A stretch of DNA of 64,000 nt, from positions 62,001 through 126,000 of the forward strand of contig CAZMBE010000001.1 in NCBI GenBank assembly GCA_964564625.1, in the 5' to 3' direction. Each line of letters begins with the position of its first letter. Position 1 is the stretch's first letter. The notes beneath the pieces are model-generated. The model saw only the letters and a program-made list of their open reading frames with translations, searched no databases and was not told where the DNA came from. Positions 1-8,373 of this stretch are shown piece by piece. The DNA is from UBA2185 sp964564625. Its GTDB lineage: Bacteria > Desulfobacterota > Syntrophia > Syntrophales > UBA2185. The translations under genes and the position numbers were made by a program.

Positions 1-97
1 TGGAGGGGAAAAGTATGACCAACCCTTCCGCTAACATAGCTGCACCTAAAGAGCTGCCTGTACTGGTTACCAGCACGGGTTTCCCTTGCCGATTCAT
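1..97 (-). CDS. Partial gene, possible NAD(P)-dependent dehydrogenase N-terminus
   Basis: Only the first 32 codons are in the window; the gene continues past the left edge. The ATG at 97 overlaps the TGA of the upstream nucleotidyltransferase gene by four bases (ATGA), so the two are translationally coupled. The peptide begins MNRQGKPVLVTSTGSSLG and has a beta strand followed by a glycine-rich turn, which resembles a Rossmann-fold N-terminus such as that of short-chain dehydrogenases. A PtmA-like oxidoreductase often accompanies ptmE in legionaminic acid loci, but the fragment is too short to settle the family. Confidence 0.5.
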   Translation of the reverse strand, partial: MNRQGKPVLVTSTGSSLGAAMLAEGLVILFPS

Positions 98-1182
98 GAC
101 TTCAGATTCTCTCTCTGATTTATATCATTTTGAGCCTTTTCATAGTCTACATGTTGGCCAATATCCACCCAGTATTCAATAATAGGGAAACTTATCACAT
201 TACGCCCCGCATCTAAAAGGCACTGGATTAAATCTGTCATGTTGAAATGCTCACCGTTAGGAATAAACTTGTAAACTGCTGGCTCTAATAGATAGATTCC
301 TGCGTTGACAAGAAAACTTTTTTGCGGTTTTTCATTTAAAGCACATACACGCGGCCCATCGCATTCTACCACGCCATAGGGTACTTGCATACTATATTGT
401 CTGACTGCTACAGTCATGTCTGCAAGATGGTCCTGGTGGTAGGACAGCATGCCTCTGAAATCAACCTGCGTTATAATATCGCCATTGATCACCAATACGG
501 GTTCGGTAGGCTTGGACATAAGCCCCAGTGCGCCGGCCGTGCCGAGCGGCCGATCTTCGTTGACATAACACAACTCAACCCCAAAATCTTTCCCGTCTCC
601 AAAATGCTCGGTTATCTTTTCAGATTTATAGAGCGTGGTTACATGAACGCGTGTAATTCCGGCTTGCCGCAATTGCTCAATCGTCCTTTCCATCAGCGGT
701 TTACCGCCTACCGGAAGCATCGGTTTCGGCAGATCATCAGTAAGAGGGCGCAGGCGATTACCGAGACCGCCTGCCATAATAACCGCCGACATTGAAGCAG
801 GCTCTTCAGATATGAGGTCTCCTCGAAGCAATAGTGCGACAACTTTTTTTTCATCATCCACAAGCGGGAGATGGTTGATCTTGAAAGGACGAGTTTGATT
901 CATGATATGCAAAGCTTCTTCACGCGAAATATTGTGACCTGCAATGACTGGATTCATGTTTGCTATGGTAATGCATGGATCTGTGAAGGGAATATTGCGG
1001 ATTATCGCACGGCGGATATCACCATCTGTGATAATTCCAACTACTTTTCTATCCTTCTTGCATAAAATTAACGCACCAACACCAGAACGGTCAAGTATGG
1101 GAATGACGTTGGATATGGATAAAGTTGACGATATGATTGCTTTTTCTAATCGATTCCTCGCCGCTTCTATTGATATTGCCAT
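94..1182 (-). CDS. ptmE: CBS-domain sugar-phosphate nucleotidyltransferase (PtmE-like)
   Basis: This 362-residue protein has two parts. A CBS-domain pair fills roughly residues 10-120 (TDGDIRRAI and LLRGDLISEE are the typical ends). A nucleotidyltransferase domain follows from about residue 130, with the signature MAGGLGNRLRPLTDDLPKP and the metal-binding INGDI. Proteins of this build (PtmE) make GDP-glucosamine from glucosamine-1-phosphate at the start of the Campylobacter legionaminic acid route. The neighbours neuD, neuB and neuA/legF support that role here. The nucleotide and sugar actually used cannot be read from sequence. Confidence 0.85.
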   Translation of the reverse strand: MAISIEAARNRLEKAIISSTLSISNVIPILDRSGVGALILCKKDRKVVGIITDGDIRRAIIRNIPFTDPCITIANMNPVIAGHNISREEALHIMNQTRPFKINHLPLVDDEKKVVALLLRGDLISEEPASMSAVIMAGGLGNRLRPLTDDLPKPMLPVGGKPLMERTIEQLRQAGITRVHVTTLYKSEKITEHFGDGKDFGVELCYVNEDRPLGTAGALGLMSKPTEPVLVINGDIITQVDFRGMLSYHQDHLADMTVAVRQYSMQVPYGVVECDGPRVCALNEKPQKSFLVNAGIYLLEPAVYKFIPNGEHFNMTDLIQCLLDAGRNVISFPIIEYWVDIGQHVDYEKAQNDINQRENLKS

Positions 1183-1235
1183 TATGGTGACTGCCTATAA
1201 TTTTGTATATTGAGAAGATTGCATAAACTTTAAGA

Positions 1236-1883
1236 TCACTTCATTTGCTTTGCGGGAACGCCCACAACCGTTACACCCGGTGGCACATTTTTTGTGACAA
1301 CCGCACCTGCACCGACAGTGGCGCCATGGCCTATTGTTACATACTGCAATATTGTGGCGCCAGTACCAATTAAACATTGATCGCCAATCCGGACACCCCC
1401 GGATATATTTAACCCCGGATTAAAAACGCAGAAGTCACCAATAACTATATCGTGGCTGTACGTTGAGTTACGATTGAATTGATTAAAAGAGCCGATTTGT
1501 ATGTCCGTCGTAAAAATGTTACCCGCACAGACAATATTCCCTTTCCCAAATAAAACACGCTCTTCATCCATGATGGTCTTAGGATGAAAGAGGTTTGGAA
1601 ACACGACATTATTATTAAAACAGAACCTGCTGCAGATGTTAACCATCGTTTTAGGATTTCCTATGCCTAATGCCAAGGCTATTGTGTCAGCAAATGATAA
1701 TATGTAATGCTCAGAGCCAACGATTTTGTACTTTCCATTAAAGGCCCCCTCATGATCTTCACTTCGATCAATATATCCCAATATGTTCCATTGCGGTGAG
1801 ATAGAAGCTCTGTTTATCTCTTCGATTAAAAAAGCCACTTCCTTGGCATGCCCACCCGCACCAATGATAAAAATATCATTCAT
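1236..1883 (-). CDS. neuD: NeuD/PglD-type sugar O- or N-acyltransferase
   Basis: This 215-residue protein has an N-terminal Rossmann-like PglD domain (IIGAGGHAKEV at residues 6-16) and a C-terminal left-handed beta-helix built from hexapeptide repeats (IGDFCVF, IGDQCLIG, TIGHGATVGAGAVVTKNVP). The family transfers acetyl groups from acetyl-CoA to amino sugars or sialic-type acids. In a legionaminic pathway this would be the LegH step, N-acetylating UDP-4-amino-4,6-dideoxy-GlcNAc, or a later O-acetylation. It ends 53 bases before ptmE and begins 3 bases after the neuB stop, so it is part of the same operon. Confidence 0.85.
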   Translation of the reverse strand: MNDIFIIGAGGHAKEVAFLIEEINRASISPQWNILGYIDRSEDHEGAFNGKYKIVGSEHYILSFADTIALALGIGNPKTMVNICSRFCFNNNVVFPNLFHPKTIMDEERVLFGKGNIVCAGNIFTTDIQIGSFNQFNRNSTYSHDIVIGDFCVFNPGLNISGGVRIGDQCLIGTGATILQYVTIGHGATVGAGAVVTKNVPPGVTVVGVPAKQMK

Positions 1884-1886
1884 CTT

Positions 1887-2939
1887 TTAAACCAAATCAT
1901 CCCATTCTATTTCTTCATCTGCCTGAACCTCGCGGTTTAGGGCTCGACCTATCACATAAAAATATTCATCCGGATGGATGCCCATTCCCGGCCTTTTAAA
2001 ATCAATATCTTCTAATTTTAATTTGTGCCCTTTTGGAAAAGCCTTTGTTGTAACTAAACGTCGTCTGAATTTCCCCCTTTTTTCTATTTCAGCTGCATAT
2101 AAATTACGAACAAAACCGCCTAAAGACAAAAATACCCTGCGACCCTCTGTGGCAATAATGCTTAGTTCAGTAGGATCCGCTGAAATGGCATGATCCCAAC
2201 CTTCCATATTTTTATCAAGAGTGAAATGTTTCTCAATTATGCAAGCACCTAAAGCAATAGCTGCTAATGGAATAGAAGTGCCAAGAGAATGATCGCTGAA
2301 GCCGACAGGCACATTAAAAATCTTTTGTAGTGAAATTATGTTGCGTAAATTGATTTCTTCATACGAAGGAGGATAAACGGCAATGCAATGTAGAAGTACA
2401 ATATTTTGTGTTCCATTCTTTTTCAATATATCAGTAGCTTTTTCAATTTCTCCTAATGTGGCCATGCCTGTTGAAAGGATAACAGGTCTTTTTTTCTTGG
2501 CAACATATTCAAGAAGTAATAAATGGTTAATATCCATAGATGCAATTTTATACGCGGCCACCTTCAATTCATCCAACAAATCAACTTCTTGTCGAGTGAA
2601 GCAGCTTGAAAGAAATGTGATACCTCGCTTCCTACAATAATCTGCTACCTCGAAATGCTGTTCCCGTGTTAACTGATATTTTTCCACCATTTCTTCAAGA
2701 GAGCCGAAATGCTTCTTCTTATCGTCATAAGATGTGTTACGTTTATACTCAGCGGCTGATATAATGGATGTTTTTGACCATGACTGAAATTTCACCGCAT
2801 CGGCTCCGGAGATTAATGCAGCATCTATTAAACGTTTGCATAAATCCATATCACCATTGTGGTTGGATCCAATTTCTGCGATAATGTATGGTGGTTCACC
2901 TGCACCGATTCTTCGTCCGGCAAGATTCAGCGTCTCCAT
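1887..2939 (-). CDS. neuB: N-acetylneuraminate/legionaminate synthase (NeuB/LegI family)
   Basis: The protein condenses phosphoenolpyruvate with a mannosamine-type sugar to give a nine-carbon sialic or legionaminic acid. The NeuB TIM barrel is clear: IIAEIGSNHNGD near the N-terminus, DAVKFQSW, ILSTGMAT, LLHCIAVYP and GFSDHSLG, with EKHFTLDK at the end of the barrel. A C-terminal SAF (antifreeze-like) domain follows (FPKGHKLKLEDI, KRPGMGI). I chose the ATG at 2939 (METLNLAGRR) because CTGGAGG lies just upstream; a start at 2975 would lie deep in the preceding gene. The coding region overlaps the glycosyltransferase stop by 13 bases. Its normal substrate comes from LegG/NeuC, which is broken in this locus. 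Confidence 0.93.
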   Translation of the reverse strand: METLNLAGRRIGAGEPPYIIAEIGSNHNGDMDLCKRLIDAALISGADAVKFQSWSKTSIISAAEYKRNTSYDDKKKHFGSLEEMVEKYQLTREQHFEVADYCRKRGITFLSSCFTRQEVDLLDELKVAAYKIASMDINHLLLLEYVAKKKRPVILSTGMATLGEIEKATDILKKNGTQNIVLLHCIAVYPPSYEEINLRNIISLQKIFNVPVGFSDHSLGTSIPLAAIALGACIIEKHFTLDKNMEGWDHAISADPTELSIIATEGRRVFLSLGGFVRNLYAAEIEKRGKFRRRLVTTKAFPKGHKLKLEDIDFKRPGMGIHPDEYFYVIGRALNREVQADEEIEWDDLV

Positions 2940-3835
2940 AATGCCTCCAGTTTGGGATGGGCAACGATATCCCACCAGATATGTGGTTCCATTATTTCAT
3001 TTAAAGCCTGTAAATACTTACATAAAGTTTCTTTCGAGTTTTTGATGGAATAAAAAAATTCACTAACAATCATTCTGTTTTCATCAACCTTTAATAAATG
3101 TTGTGACTTGAGATCGTTAATATATGGTAGCAGTAAATTAAAATGTTGGAAAACCATCTTTGTTGCATTTAATATATACTCTTCGGTGAATGGAGGTAGA
3201 ATACGGGCTACATTAGCGGTATACTGGCGATAGTGCATTCGACATTCAGGATCAAAATACATTTTGGCATCTTTTGACCACGCATTTATAGCTAAAAACC
3301 AATCAACAATCACGCACTGATCTGGTATTGGTAAACAGCGCTTCAGTATTTCTGATCGATAGGCTGTATTGGATAAACCAAAAACATTATGTTTCGGTAA
3401 TATATCACATGTCTTCATATTAGCGGGTATCCCAAATAAACTGTCTAAATTGTTTCCATACTCATCAACAAGATTCATGGCACACCCGTAGACGTCATAC
3501 GCTACCAAAGCATCCCTCGCGGCCTCCACCCTCGAAGGATATAGAATATCATCGCTATCAACAAAAATAATACCGTCATAATTATTAATCATTTCCAAAA
3601 TAATACGTTGGCGAATTTGTGCAGGCGTTTCTCTCCGTTTAGAAAATCTCATCGTAGCATATGGTGTGGCACCAATAGCATCGATAATGTGTTCAATATC
3701 CAGGCTATCGATACCTATCCAAAGATCAAAATTCCGATCTTTTTGTTTTAATACTGAGTCATACCAAGATGTAAGAAATTTTTCTACACCAGGATAAATA
3801 GTTGTATACAAAGCTAATCGTGCAGTTGATCTCAT
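2927..3835 (-). CDS. Glycosyltransferase, GT-A fold
   Basis: This 302-residue protein has a GT2-like catalytic core: an N-terminal nucleotide-binding beta strand (LALYTTIYPG), a QIRQRI helix and the metal-binding DSDD in IIFVDSDDILYP at about residues 90-101. A second acidic site with VDWFLAINAW lies near residue 180. It sits between neuA and neuB in the same operon, overlapping neuA by four bases and neuB by 13, so it probably moves a sugar during assembly of the polymer that receives the nonulosonic acid. Donor and acceptor are unknown. The gene is visibly A+T-rich compared with the O-antigen ligase and WaaE-like genes. Confidence 0.7.
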   Translation of the reverse strand: MRSTARLALYTTIYPGVEKFLTSWYDSVLKQKDRNFDLWIGIDSLDIEHIIDAIGATPYATMRFSKRRETPAQIRQRIILEMINNYDGIIFVDSDDILYPSRVEAARDALVAYDVYGCAMNLVDEYGNNLDSLFGIPANMKTCDILPKHNVFGLSNTAYRSEILKRCLPIPDQCVIVDWFLAINAWSKDAKMYFDPECRMHYRQYTANVARILPPFTEEYILNATKMVFQHFNLLLPYINDLKSQHLLKVDENRMIVSEFFYSIKNSKETLCKYLQALNEIMEPHIWWDIVAHPKLEALWRR

Positions 3836-4545
3836 ATCAAATGCATACCCTTTAGCATAAGAATTTCAGCCAGTTTCCAATCATCCTCTGTATCAATATC
3901 AATAGCCCGATACCAAGGCATTTCCCACCCTGTATGATTAGTCGTGTAAAACGTCTTTTCCTGTCTTAGCACGTCTGCTTTGACCCACCAGATAGCACCA
4001 GTGGGGCAAAAAATCTCCGGCAAATCCTGGCTGCGCTTGGTCGTCTGCTCTTGGAAAATAGGGGTAAGCTTGTTATGATTATCCATTGCCATAGCCCACC
4101 ATGGATTTTGCCATCCATATCTGGCAATGGAAATTTGTGACTCAGTATCTGTCTCAAGGAACTTACAGTAACTGTTTAATATGTCCTTTACAGATCTCAA
4201 AGGACAGTTTGCCATAAACTGCGCTATATATTCATATTGACCTCCATCGGGATCAACCCGTTCCAAGGCATCCAGTGTCACTAAGGAAACCGGTGTGTAA
4301 TCGTCAGCAATCGATTCCAAGCGTATGAATGGCACCTGGGCTCCATATCTGCAAGCTATTTTCGCTATCGCCTGATCATCCGTTGAAACTAATACACTTT
4401 CAAAAACACCGCTTTCAATAGCTGCCTCTATGGTATATGCAATGATCGGTTTTCCCAAAAAGTCACGAATATTTTTGTATGGAATCCTCTTAGATCTACC
4501 ACGTGCAGGTATGACAGCCAAATTTTTATGCTTTTTAAGATTCAT
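3832..4545 (-). CDS. neuA: CMP-nonulosonic acid cytidylyltransferase (NeuA/LegF/PtmB family)
   Basis: The protein activates a sialic-type acid with CTP to give CMP-sugar. It is 237 residues, normal for the short bacterial form. The nucleotide-binding motif near the N-terminus reads AVIPARGRSKRIPYKN; most relatives have RGGSK, so one glycine is replaced by arginine here. Other family marks are VSTDDQAI, FCPTGAIWWV and the C-terminal AIDIDTEDDWKLAE. Its start lies 48 bases from the left end of the IS, so the insertion has replaced the sequence upstream, and expression must now come from read-through or from a promoter in the IS. Confidence 0.9.
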   Translation of the reverse strand: MNLKKHKNLAVIPARGRSKRIPYKNIRDFLGKPIIAYTIEAAIESGVFESVLVSTDDQAIAKIACRYGAQVPFIRLESIADDYTPVSLVTLDALERVDPDGGQYEYIAQFMANCPLRSVKDILNSYCKFLETDTESQISIARYGWQNPWWAMAMDNHNKLTPIFQEQTTKRSQDLPEIFCPTGAIWWVKADVLRQEKTFYTTNHTGWEMPWYRAIDIDTEDDWKLAEILMLKGMHLI

Positions 4546-4593
4546 GTATCTTATTTTTCGGTCTTTCAGCTGCGCTAAAAGACCTTGTAAAAC

Positions 4594-5946
4594 CTTTGCA
4601 TAATGTTGGTTTAAATTTTCCCCTTATTGTCGGGGCCATTTTCCCGCGTCGTTGTTATTTTTTAGGTTTTATTGCTCTTTGACAACCTTGATTTCTCCCC
4701 GGATACCCCCGGAAAGGGGGCTCAGGGGATGCTCCCCCTATGTTGCAGCAATCATCTCCCGTTTTCTGAGATTCAGGACAACACGTTTAATGTTGAAGGC
4801 CATGGCTCCACAGAGATGATCCCAGTTCTCCTTGACGATGGTTGTGAACCGCGCCTTCCCGGCTCCATGATATGTATGCGTGATCCCAAAGTACTGCTCA
4901 ATCTTATACCTGATCTTTGAGATTCTCTTGTTCCTCTGGATTTCAGCCTCCGTCAGAGAGGCATTGATCTGATTCTTCCTCATGATGCCGTCACGTATCC
5001 CGTTCATGTGTAAAAAGTCCCGGTTCGGTTCACCACAGTATCCCTTGTCGGCATACACCACAGGCGGCAGCGCTTTCCCGTGAATGCCTTTCGTTACGGT
5101 ATAAGAAAAATACTTTGTATCATGCTCCGATGCCCTCGACATACAGGTGGACAATACAAGGCCACTCCCCACATCGATGGACACATGCTCCTTCATCCCG
5201 AAGACGGGTTTGTTGTGTTTCACCGTCCAGTCCGAATCAATGTCCCGCTGGAACCGCATGGCCTTCTGAGTCTTCTTTCTCATCTGCGCCCTGATCTTCC
5301 GCTTCTCTCGGAGTTCTCTGAGCTTCCTGTCACTGATGGGGCGGCTGGCCGATCTCACGACACGGGCATCCGCGGCCATGCCGGATTCAATGGAAAACCC
5401 CAGAGCATCACACTGATTCAGGAGCTCGTGATGAACCTTCTCCAGGGTCTCTTTCCTCGTGCGCTCACGAAAACGGCAGATGATTGAATGGTCCGGGGAT
5501 GGCTCGCTGAAGGGTAATCCGATGAAGGCCTTGAAGGAGAAACGATCATTGATCTGCCTCTCCAGATCAGGATCAGACTTTATCCCAAACCATTTCTGCA
5601 TGAGGATCGCTTTCAGCAACATCAAGGGAGGATATGCCTTATTCCCAAAGTCAGACTGCCCCACAGGATAGTTTTCCTGGACAATCTTCTCGATGGGATC
5701 CCAGTTAATGATGGCATCGATTTCTGAGAGGACTTGCCGGTTGCTGGAGTGGGTGACGGCTCGTTGTATTTCCATATCCAGGAATGTCGGTTTTGTATCG
5801 TATTCCTTGAATGCCATGGCGGTCTCCTTCAGCAAGAATGTTACCGGAAGGCTACCATAAAATAATGTTATTGTCAAGTAATATCAATATGTTAAATGAA
5901 TTTTAATCTAAATTCCCCCGACTCTGCCAGCGGGACTTGTGCAAAG
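4594..5946 (-). mobile_element. IS5-family insertion sequence
   Basis: A complete-looking transposase gene is flanked by short imperfect inverted ends: CTTTGCATAA at 4594-4603, and CTTTGCACAA read on the minus strand from 5946. Nine of ten bases match; I see no longer match. The element would be about 1.35 kb. No target duplication is visible at these borders. The right border lies inside a legG/neuC fragment and the left border 48 bases upstream of neuA, which suggests a deletion accompanied or followed insertion. The exact ends are uncertain by several bases. Confidence 0.7.
4738..5817 (-). CDS. IS5-family DDE transposase
   Basis: The 359-residue transposase has the DUF772-type N-terminus common in IS5 relatives (PPLMLLKAILMQKWFGIKSD, then a DHSIICRFR stretch), a DDE core starting near ADARVV, with VYADKGYCG as the second acidic site, and a C-terminal region with YKIEQYFGITHTYHG that carries the glutamate. 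I chose the ATG at 5817 (MAFKEYDTK) because AAGGAGACCGCC precedes it; the longer reading would start near the IS end. The gene is intact, so the element may still be active. Confidence 0.88.
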   Translation of the reverse strand: MAFKEYDTKPTFLDMEIQRAVTHSSNRQVLSEIDAIINWDPIEKIVQENYPVGQSDFGNKAYPPLMLLKAILMQKWFGIKSDPDLERQINDRFSFKAFIGLPFSEPSPDHSIICRFRERTRKETLEKVHHELLNQCDALGFSIESGMAADARVVRSASRPISDRKLRELREKRKIRAQMRKKTQKAMRFQRDIDSDWTVKHNKPVFGMKEHVSIDVGSGLVLSTCMSRASEHDTKYFSYTVTKGIHGKALPPVVYADKGYCGEPNRDFLHMNGIRDGIMRKNQINASLTEAEIQRNKRISKIRYKIEQYFGITHTYHGAGKARFTTIVKENWDHLCGAMAFNIKRVVLNLRKREMIAAT

Positions 5947-6056
5947 ATTTCAATCTGGCCCTTCAGATCGGAATTATTCAGAATATCCTTTATAACCCAC
6001 TAGAGGCGGCCGTATTCGGCGCGTGTTCCTGGAACAAAACAGATTTTTTCAGACAT
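5947..6056 (-). pseudogene. legG: Remnant of legG/neuC (hydrolysing UDP-sugar 2-epimerase), 5' end only
   Basis: Directly after legC, an ATG at 6056 overlaps the legC stop by eight bases, as an operon gene would. It reads MSEKICFVPGTRAEYGRL, then TAG at 6002-6000, then in the same frame WVIKDILNNSDLKGQIE before the IS end. The GTRAEYG motif followed by a WVIK-type helix is the N-terminus of NeuC/LegG epimerases. A tyrosine codon (TAC) is expected where the TAG stands. The remaining 350 or so codons are absent: the other side of the IS leads straight into neuA. The gene is doubly disrupted, by a nonsense codon and by truncation. Confidence 0.85.
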
Positions 6057-7230
6057 TCTCGTCTACCAGAAACGAGCTACTGGGTATATTTATGAGTCGT
6101 TTTGCTAGGTTTTCAGCACAGCCAAGCTCCATTGCCGGGCATTTTTTGAACATGGATAATGTATGCATCAGCGTCCAGGCAGGGCGCACCATGATCCCGC
6201 TGTCGTTAGTTTTTTCAAGAATTAAGTCGCGCTTATCGCAAAGGTTCGTGTCCAGAAGAATCGTATTGAGCCAGTAATTACTCTTGGCAAAGGGGGGCTC
6301 TTTAAAGAATGTAATGCCTTTTATCTTCTGAAAAGCATTTTGATAGCATTCTGCAAGACGCCTTTTTTGTTCCAGAAATTTTGGGAGCTGCTCCATCTGG
6401 GCGCACCCCAAGGCGGCATTGATGTTGGGAAGTCGATAGTTATATCCGACATGATCGTGTCTATATTCCCACCGGTGGGGAATTTTTGCAGTTGATGTCA
6501 AATGCTTGGCCAGTTTGCCCAGTGCCTCATCATTGGTGATTATCGCCCCCCCCCCTCCCGTCGTGATCGTTTTGTTTCCGTTAAAACTCAGACTGGACAA
6601 TTTTCCCTGGTTTCCCGTGTGTCTTCCCTTATAGTATGAACCAAGGGATTCCGCGGCGTCTTCAATCACTTCGATTTTATATATCTTGCAGGTCTCAATG
6701 AGGGGATCGAGATCGACGGGATGCCCGAAGGTGTGCACCGGGATGACTGCTTTGATCCTCCTTCCGGTAAATATGTTGGTGCAGCCGTTCGAATTTATCC
6801 GGGCGATGTTTTTGAGATGATCCTGAAGTTTAATAGGGTCGAGTCCCAGGGTTCTTTCTTCACTGTCCACAAAATGAGGAACGGCACCGCAATAGGTGAC
6901 GGCGTTGGTAGTCGCTACAAAAGTTAACGCCGGAACCAGAACCTCATCCCCGGTTTTAACCCCGGACAATATCAGGGCGATATGGAGGGCTGCAGTACCG
7001 TTAACCATGGCCACCGCTTTTTTAGAGCCCGTGAAGTCCGCAAGCATAGCCTCGAATTTATCCACATATTGCCCGATGTAGGAAACATAGGTAGAATCAA
7101 GACAATCCTTGAGATAAATCCATTCATTCCCGCACAAACACGGCTCATGCAGAGCGACGTGGCCTTTTTTGTCAGAAATGGCGCTTTTAATGGCGGTTAT
7201 GATGGCGTTGATATCCAGTTGTGCTGTCAT
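6049..7230 (-). CDS. legC: PLP-dependent aminotransferase, DegT/DnrJ family (LegC-like)
   Basis: This 393-residue enzyme belongs to the DegT/DnrJ/EryC1 sugar aminotransferases. It shows AVAMVNGTAALHIALILSGV, VIEDAAESLGS with the PLP-facing aspartate, and FNGNKTITTGGGGAI with the lysine that forms the Schiff base. The C-terminus INIPSSSFL is typical of the LegC type, which transfers an amino group to C4 of the 4-keto sugar made by LegB. The start at 7230 overlaps the legB stop by four bases. The end of the gene overlaps the start of the broken legG. Reading is complete, so the IS did not damage it. Confidence 0.88.
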   Translation of the reverse strand: MTAQLDINAIITAIKSAISDKKGHVALHEPCLCGNEWIYLKDCLDSTYVSYIGQYVDKFEAMLADFTGSKKAVAMVNGTAALHIALILSGVKTGDEVLVPALTFVATTNAVTYCGAVPHFVDSEERTLGLDPIKLQDHLKNIARINSNGCTNIFTGRRIKAVIPVHTFGHPVDLDPLIETCKIYKIEVIEDAAESLGSYYKGRHTGNQGKLSSLSFNGNKTITTGGGGAIITNDEALGKLAKHLTSTAKIPHRWEYRHDHVGYNYRLPNINAALGCAQMEQLPKFLEQKRRLAECYQNAFQKIKGITFFKEPPFAKSNYWLNTILLDTNLCDKRDLILEKTNDSGIMVRPAWTLMHTLSMFKKCPAMELGCAENLAKRLINIPSSSFLVDENV

Positions 7231-8237
7231 ATATTATATTCACCCCACTTGTATTGCCGTAAGCAATCGGGATTTGTAAACCATGTTACGGTTTCCTGCA
7301 ACCCTCTTTTTAATCCTTCGACGCCGTCGTAGGCAGGTGACCATCCCGTCAATTCTTTTACTTTCCTGTTGTCTGCCCAGAGTCGTTCCACTTCGCTATT
7401 CTCGGGTCTGACTCTTTGTAAATCACTTTCAATTGCTATATTTTCCTTCATGATCTCGGCAATGATTCTTACTGTTTCTCCGATTGATATTTCAAAATTG
7501 CTTCCGATATTTATTACTTCCCCTATGACCTGATCTGATGCTGCAACGGCAAGGAAACCATTCACCGTATCTTTCACAAAATTAAAATCCCTTGTCGGAT
7601 GCAATGAGCCTAATTTTATTTTTCTGACACTGTTGGCAATCTGTATAATGACACTGGGGATAACCGCTCGAGCCGATTGTCTAGGCCCGTAGGTATTAAA
7701 AGGACGAACAATACTTACTGGCATATTGAAAGCATGGTAAAAAGACATTGCAATCTGATCCGCCCCAATTTTGCTCGCAGAATAGGGAGATTGTCCCTTT
7801 AATGGATGCTCTTCTGTAATTGGCACAAATCTGGCCGTCCCATATACTTCACTTGTGGATGTGTGAATGACCTTGGATATTCCGAGTTCTCGTGCAGCCT
7901 GTACAATATTAAGAGTTCCTTTTACATTTGTATCGATGTAGGTATCCGGCGAATGATATGAGTAAGGGATAGAAATCAAAGCAGCAAGGTGGAAAACTAC
8001 ATCACACCCTTTCATGGCATGCCTGACACCATGGGGATCACGCACATCCCCTGCAATAATTTCAATACTCTTTTTAATATCCGGATCCGAATGATCAAGC
8101 CATCCCCAGGAATTAAATGAATTATACATAACAAACGCACGAACATTGTACCCGCGTTTGACCGATTCCTCCGTCAAATGAGATCCTATAAATCCATCGG
8201 CACCAGTGATAAAAATCTTTTTATTTTTCAGGTTCAT
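7227..8237 (-). CDS. legB: NAD-dependent UDP-sugar 4,6-dehydratase (LegB-like)
   Basis: A 336-residue extended short-chain dehydrogenase. It begins with the NAD-binding ITGADGFIGSHL, contains HTSTSEVYGTA and the catalytic YSASK motif (SPYSASKIGAD), and has RPFNTYGPRQSARAVIP, all typical of sugar 4,6-dehydratases. In legionaminic acid loci this enzyme (LegB) converts UDP- or GDP-GlcNAc to the 4-keto-6-deoxy sugar used by LegC. It is the first biosynthetic gene after wzz, separated by 136 bases, and overlaps legC by four bases. Confidence 0.87.
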   Translation of the reverse strand: MNLKNKKIFITGADGFIGSHLTEESVKRGYNVRAFVMYNSFNSWGWLDHSDPDIKKSIEIIAGDVRDPHGVRHAMKGCDVVFHLAALISIPYSYHSPDTYIDTNVKGTLNIVQAARELGISKVIHTSTSEVYGTARFVPITEEHPLKGQSPYSASKIGADQIAMSFYHAFNMPVSIVRPFNTYGPRQSARAVIPSVIIQIANSVRKIKLGSLHPTRDFNFVKDTVNGFLAVAASDQVIGEVINIGSNFEISIGETVRIIAEIMKENIAIESDLQRVRPENSEVERLWADNRKVKELTGWSPAYDGVEGLKRGLQETVTWFTNPDCLRQYKWGEYNI

Positions 8238-8330
8238 TAAGACGTCTTTTCTTTCTTAGTGCTAATTCAGAACACTAATTATGAATTTGCTTTTGTTCAT
8301 ACTAAGCTTTTACGCATAAATAAATTAGAG

Positions 8331-8341
8331 CCTTTGCACAA
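8331..8341. repeat. Sequence resembling the nearby IS end
   Basis: CCTTTGCACAA in the spacer between wzz and legB matches the right terminal sequence of the IS at 4594-5946 (CTTTGCACAA on the minus strand). It stands alone without a transposase. It may be a solo IS end or scar, or a chance match of ten bases. Confidence 0.3.
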
Positions 8342-8373
8342 AATCTGACAGTTTTATATGATTTTTTTAACTA

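Noticed and set aside
4546..4593. Possible C-terminal end of legG/neuC between the IS and neuA
   Set aside because: All three minus-strand frames were read; none resembles the NeuC C-terminus, so this short stretch is left unassigned.
6000..6002. TAG in the legG fragment as a recoded codon (pyrrolysine)
   Set aside because: The frame is cut short by the IS anyway, and a TAC to TAG change at an expected tyrosine is simpler.
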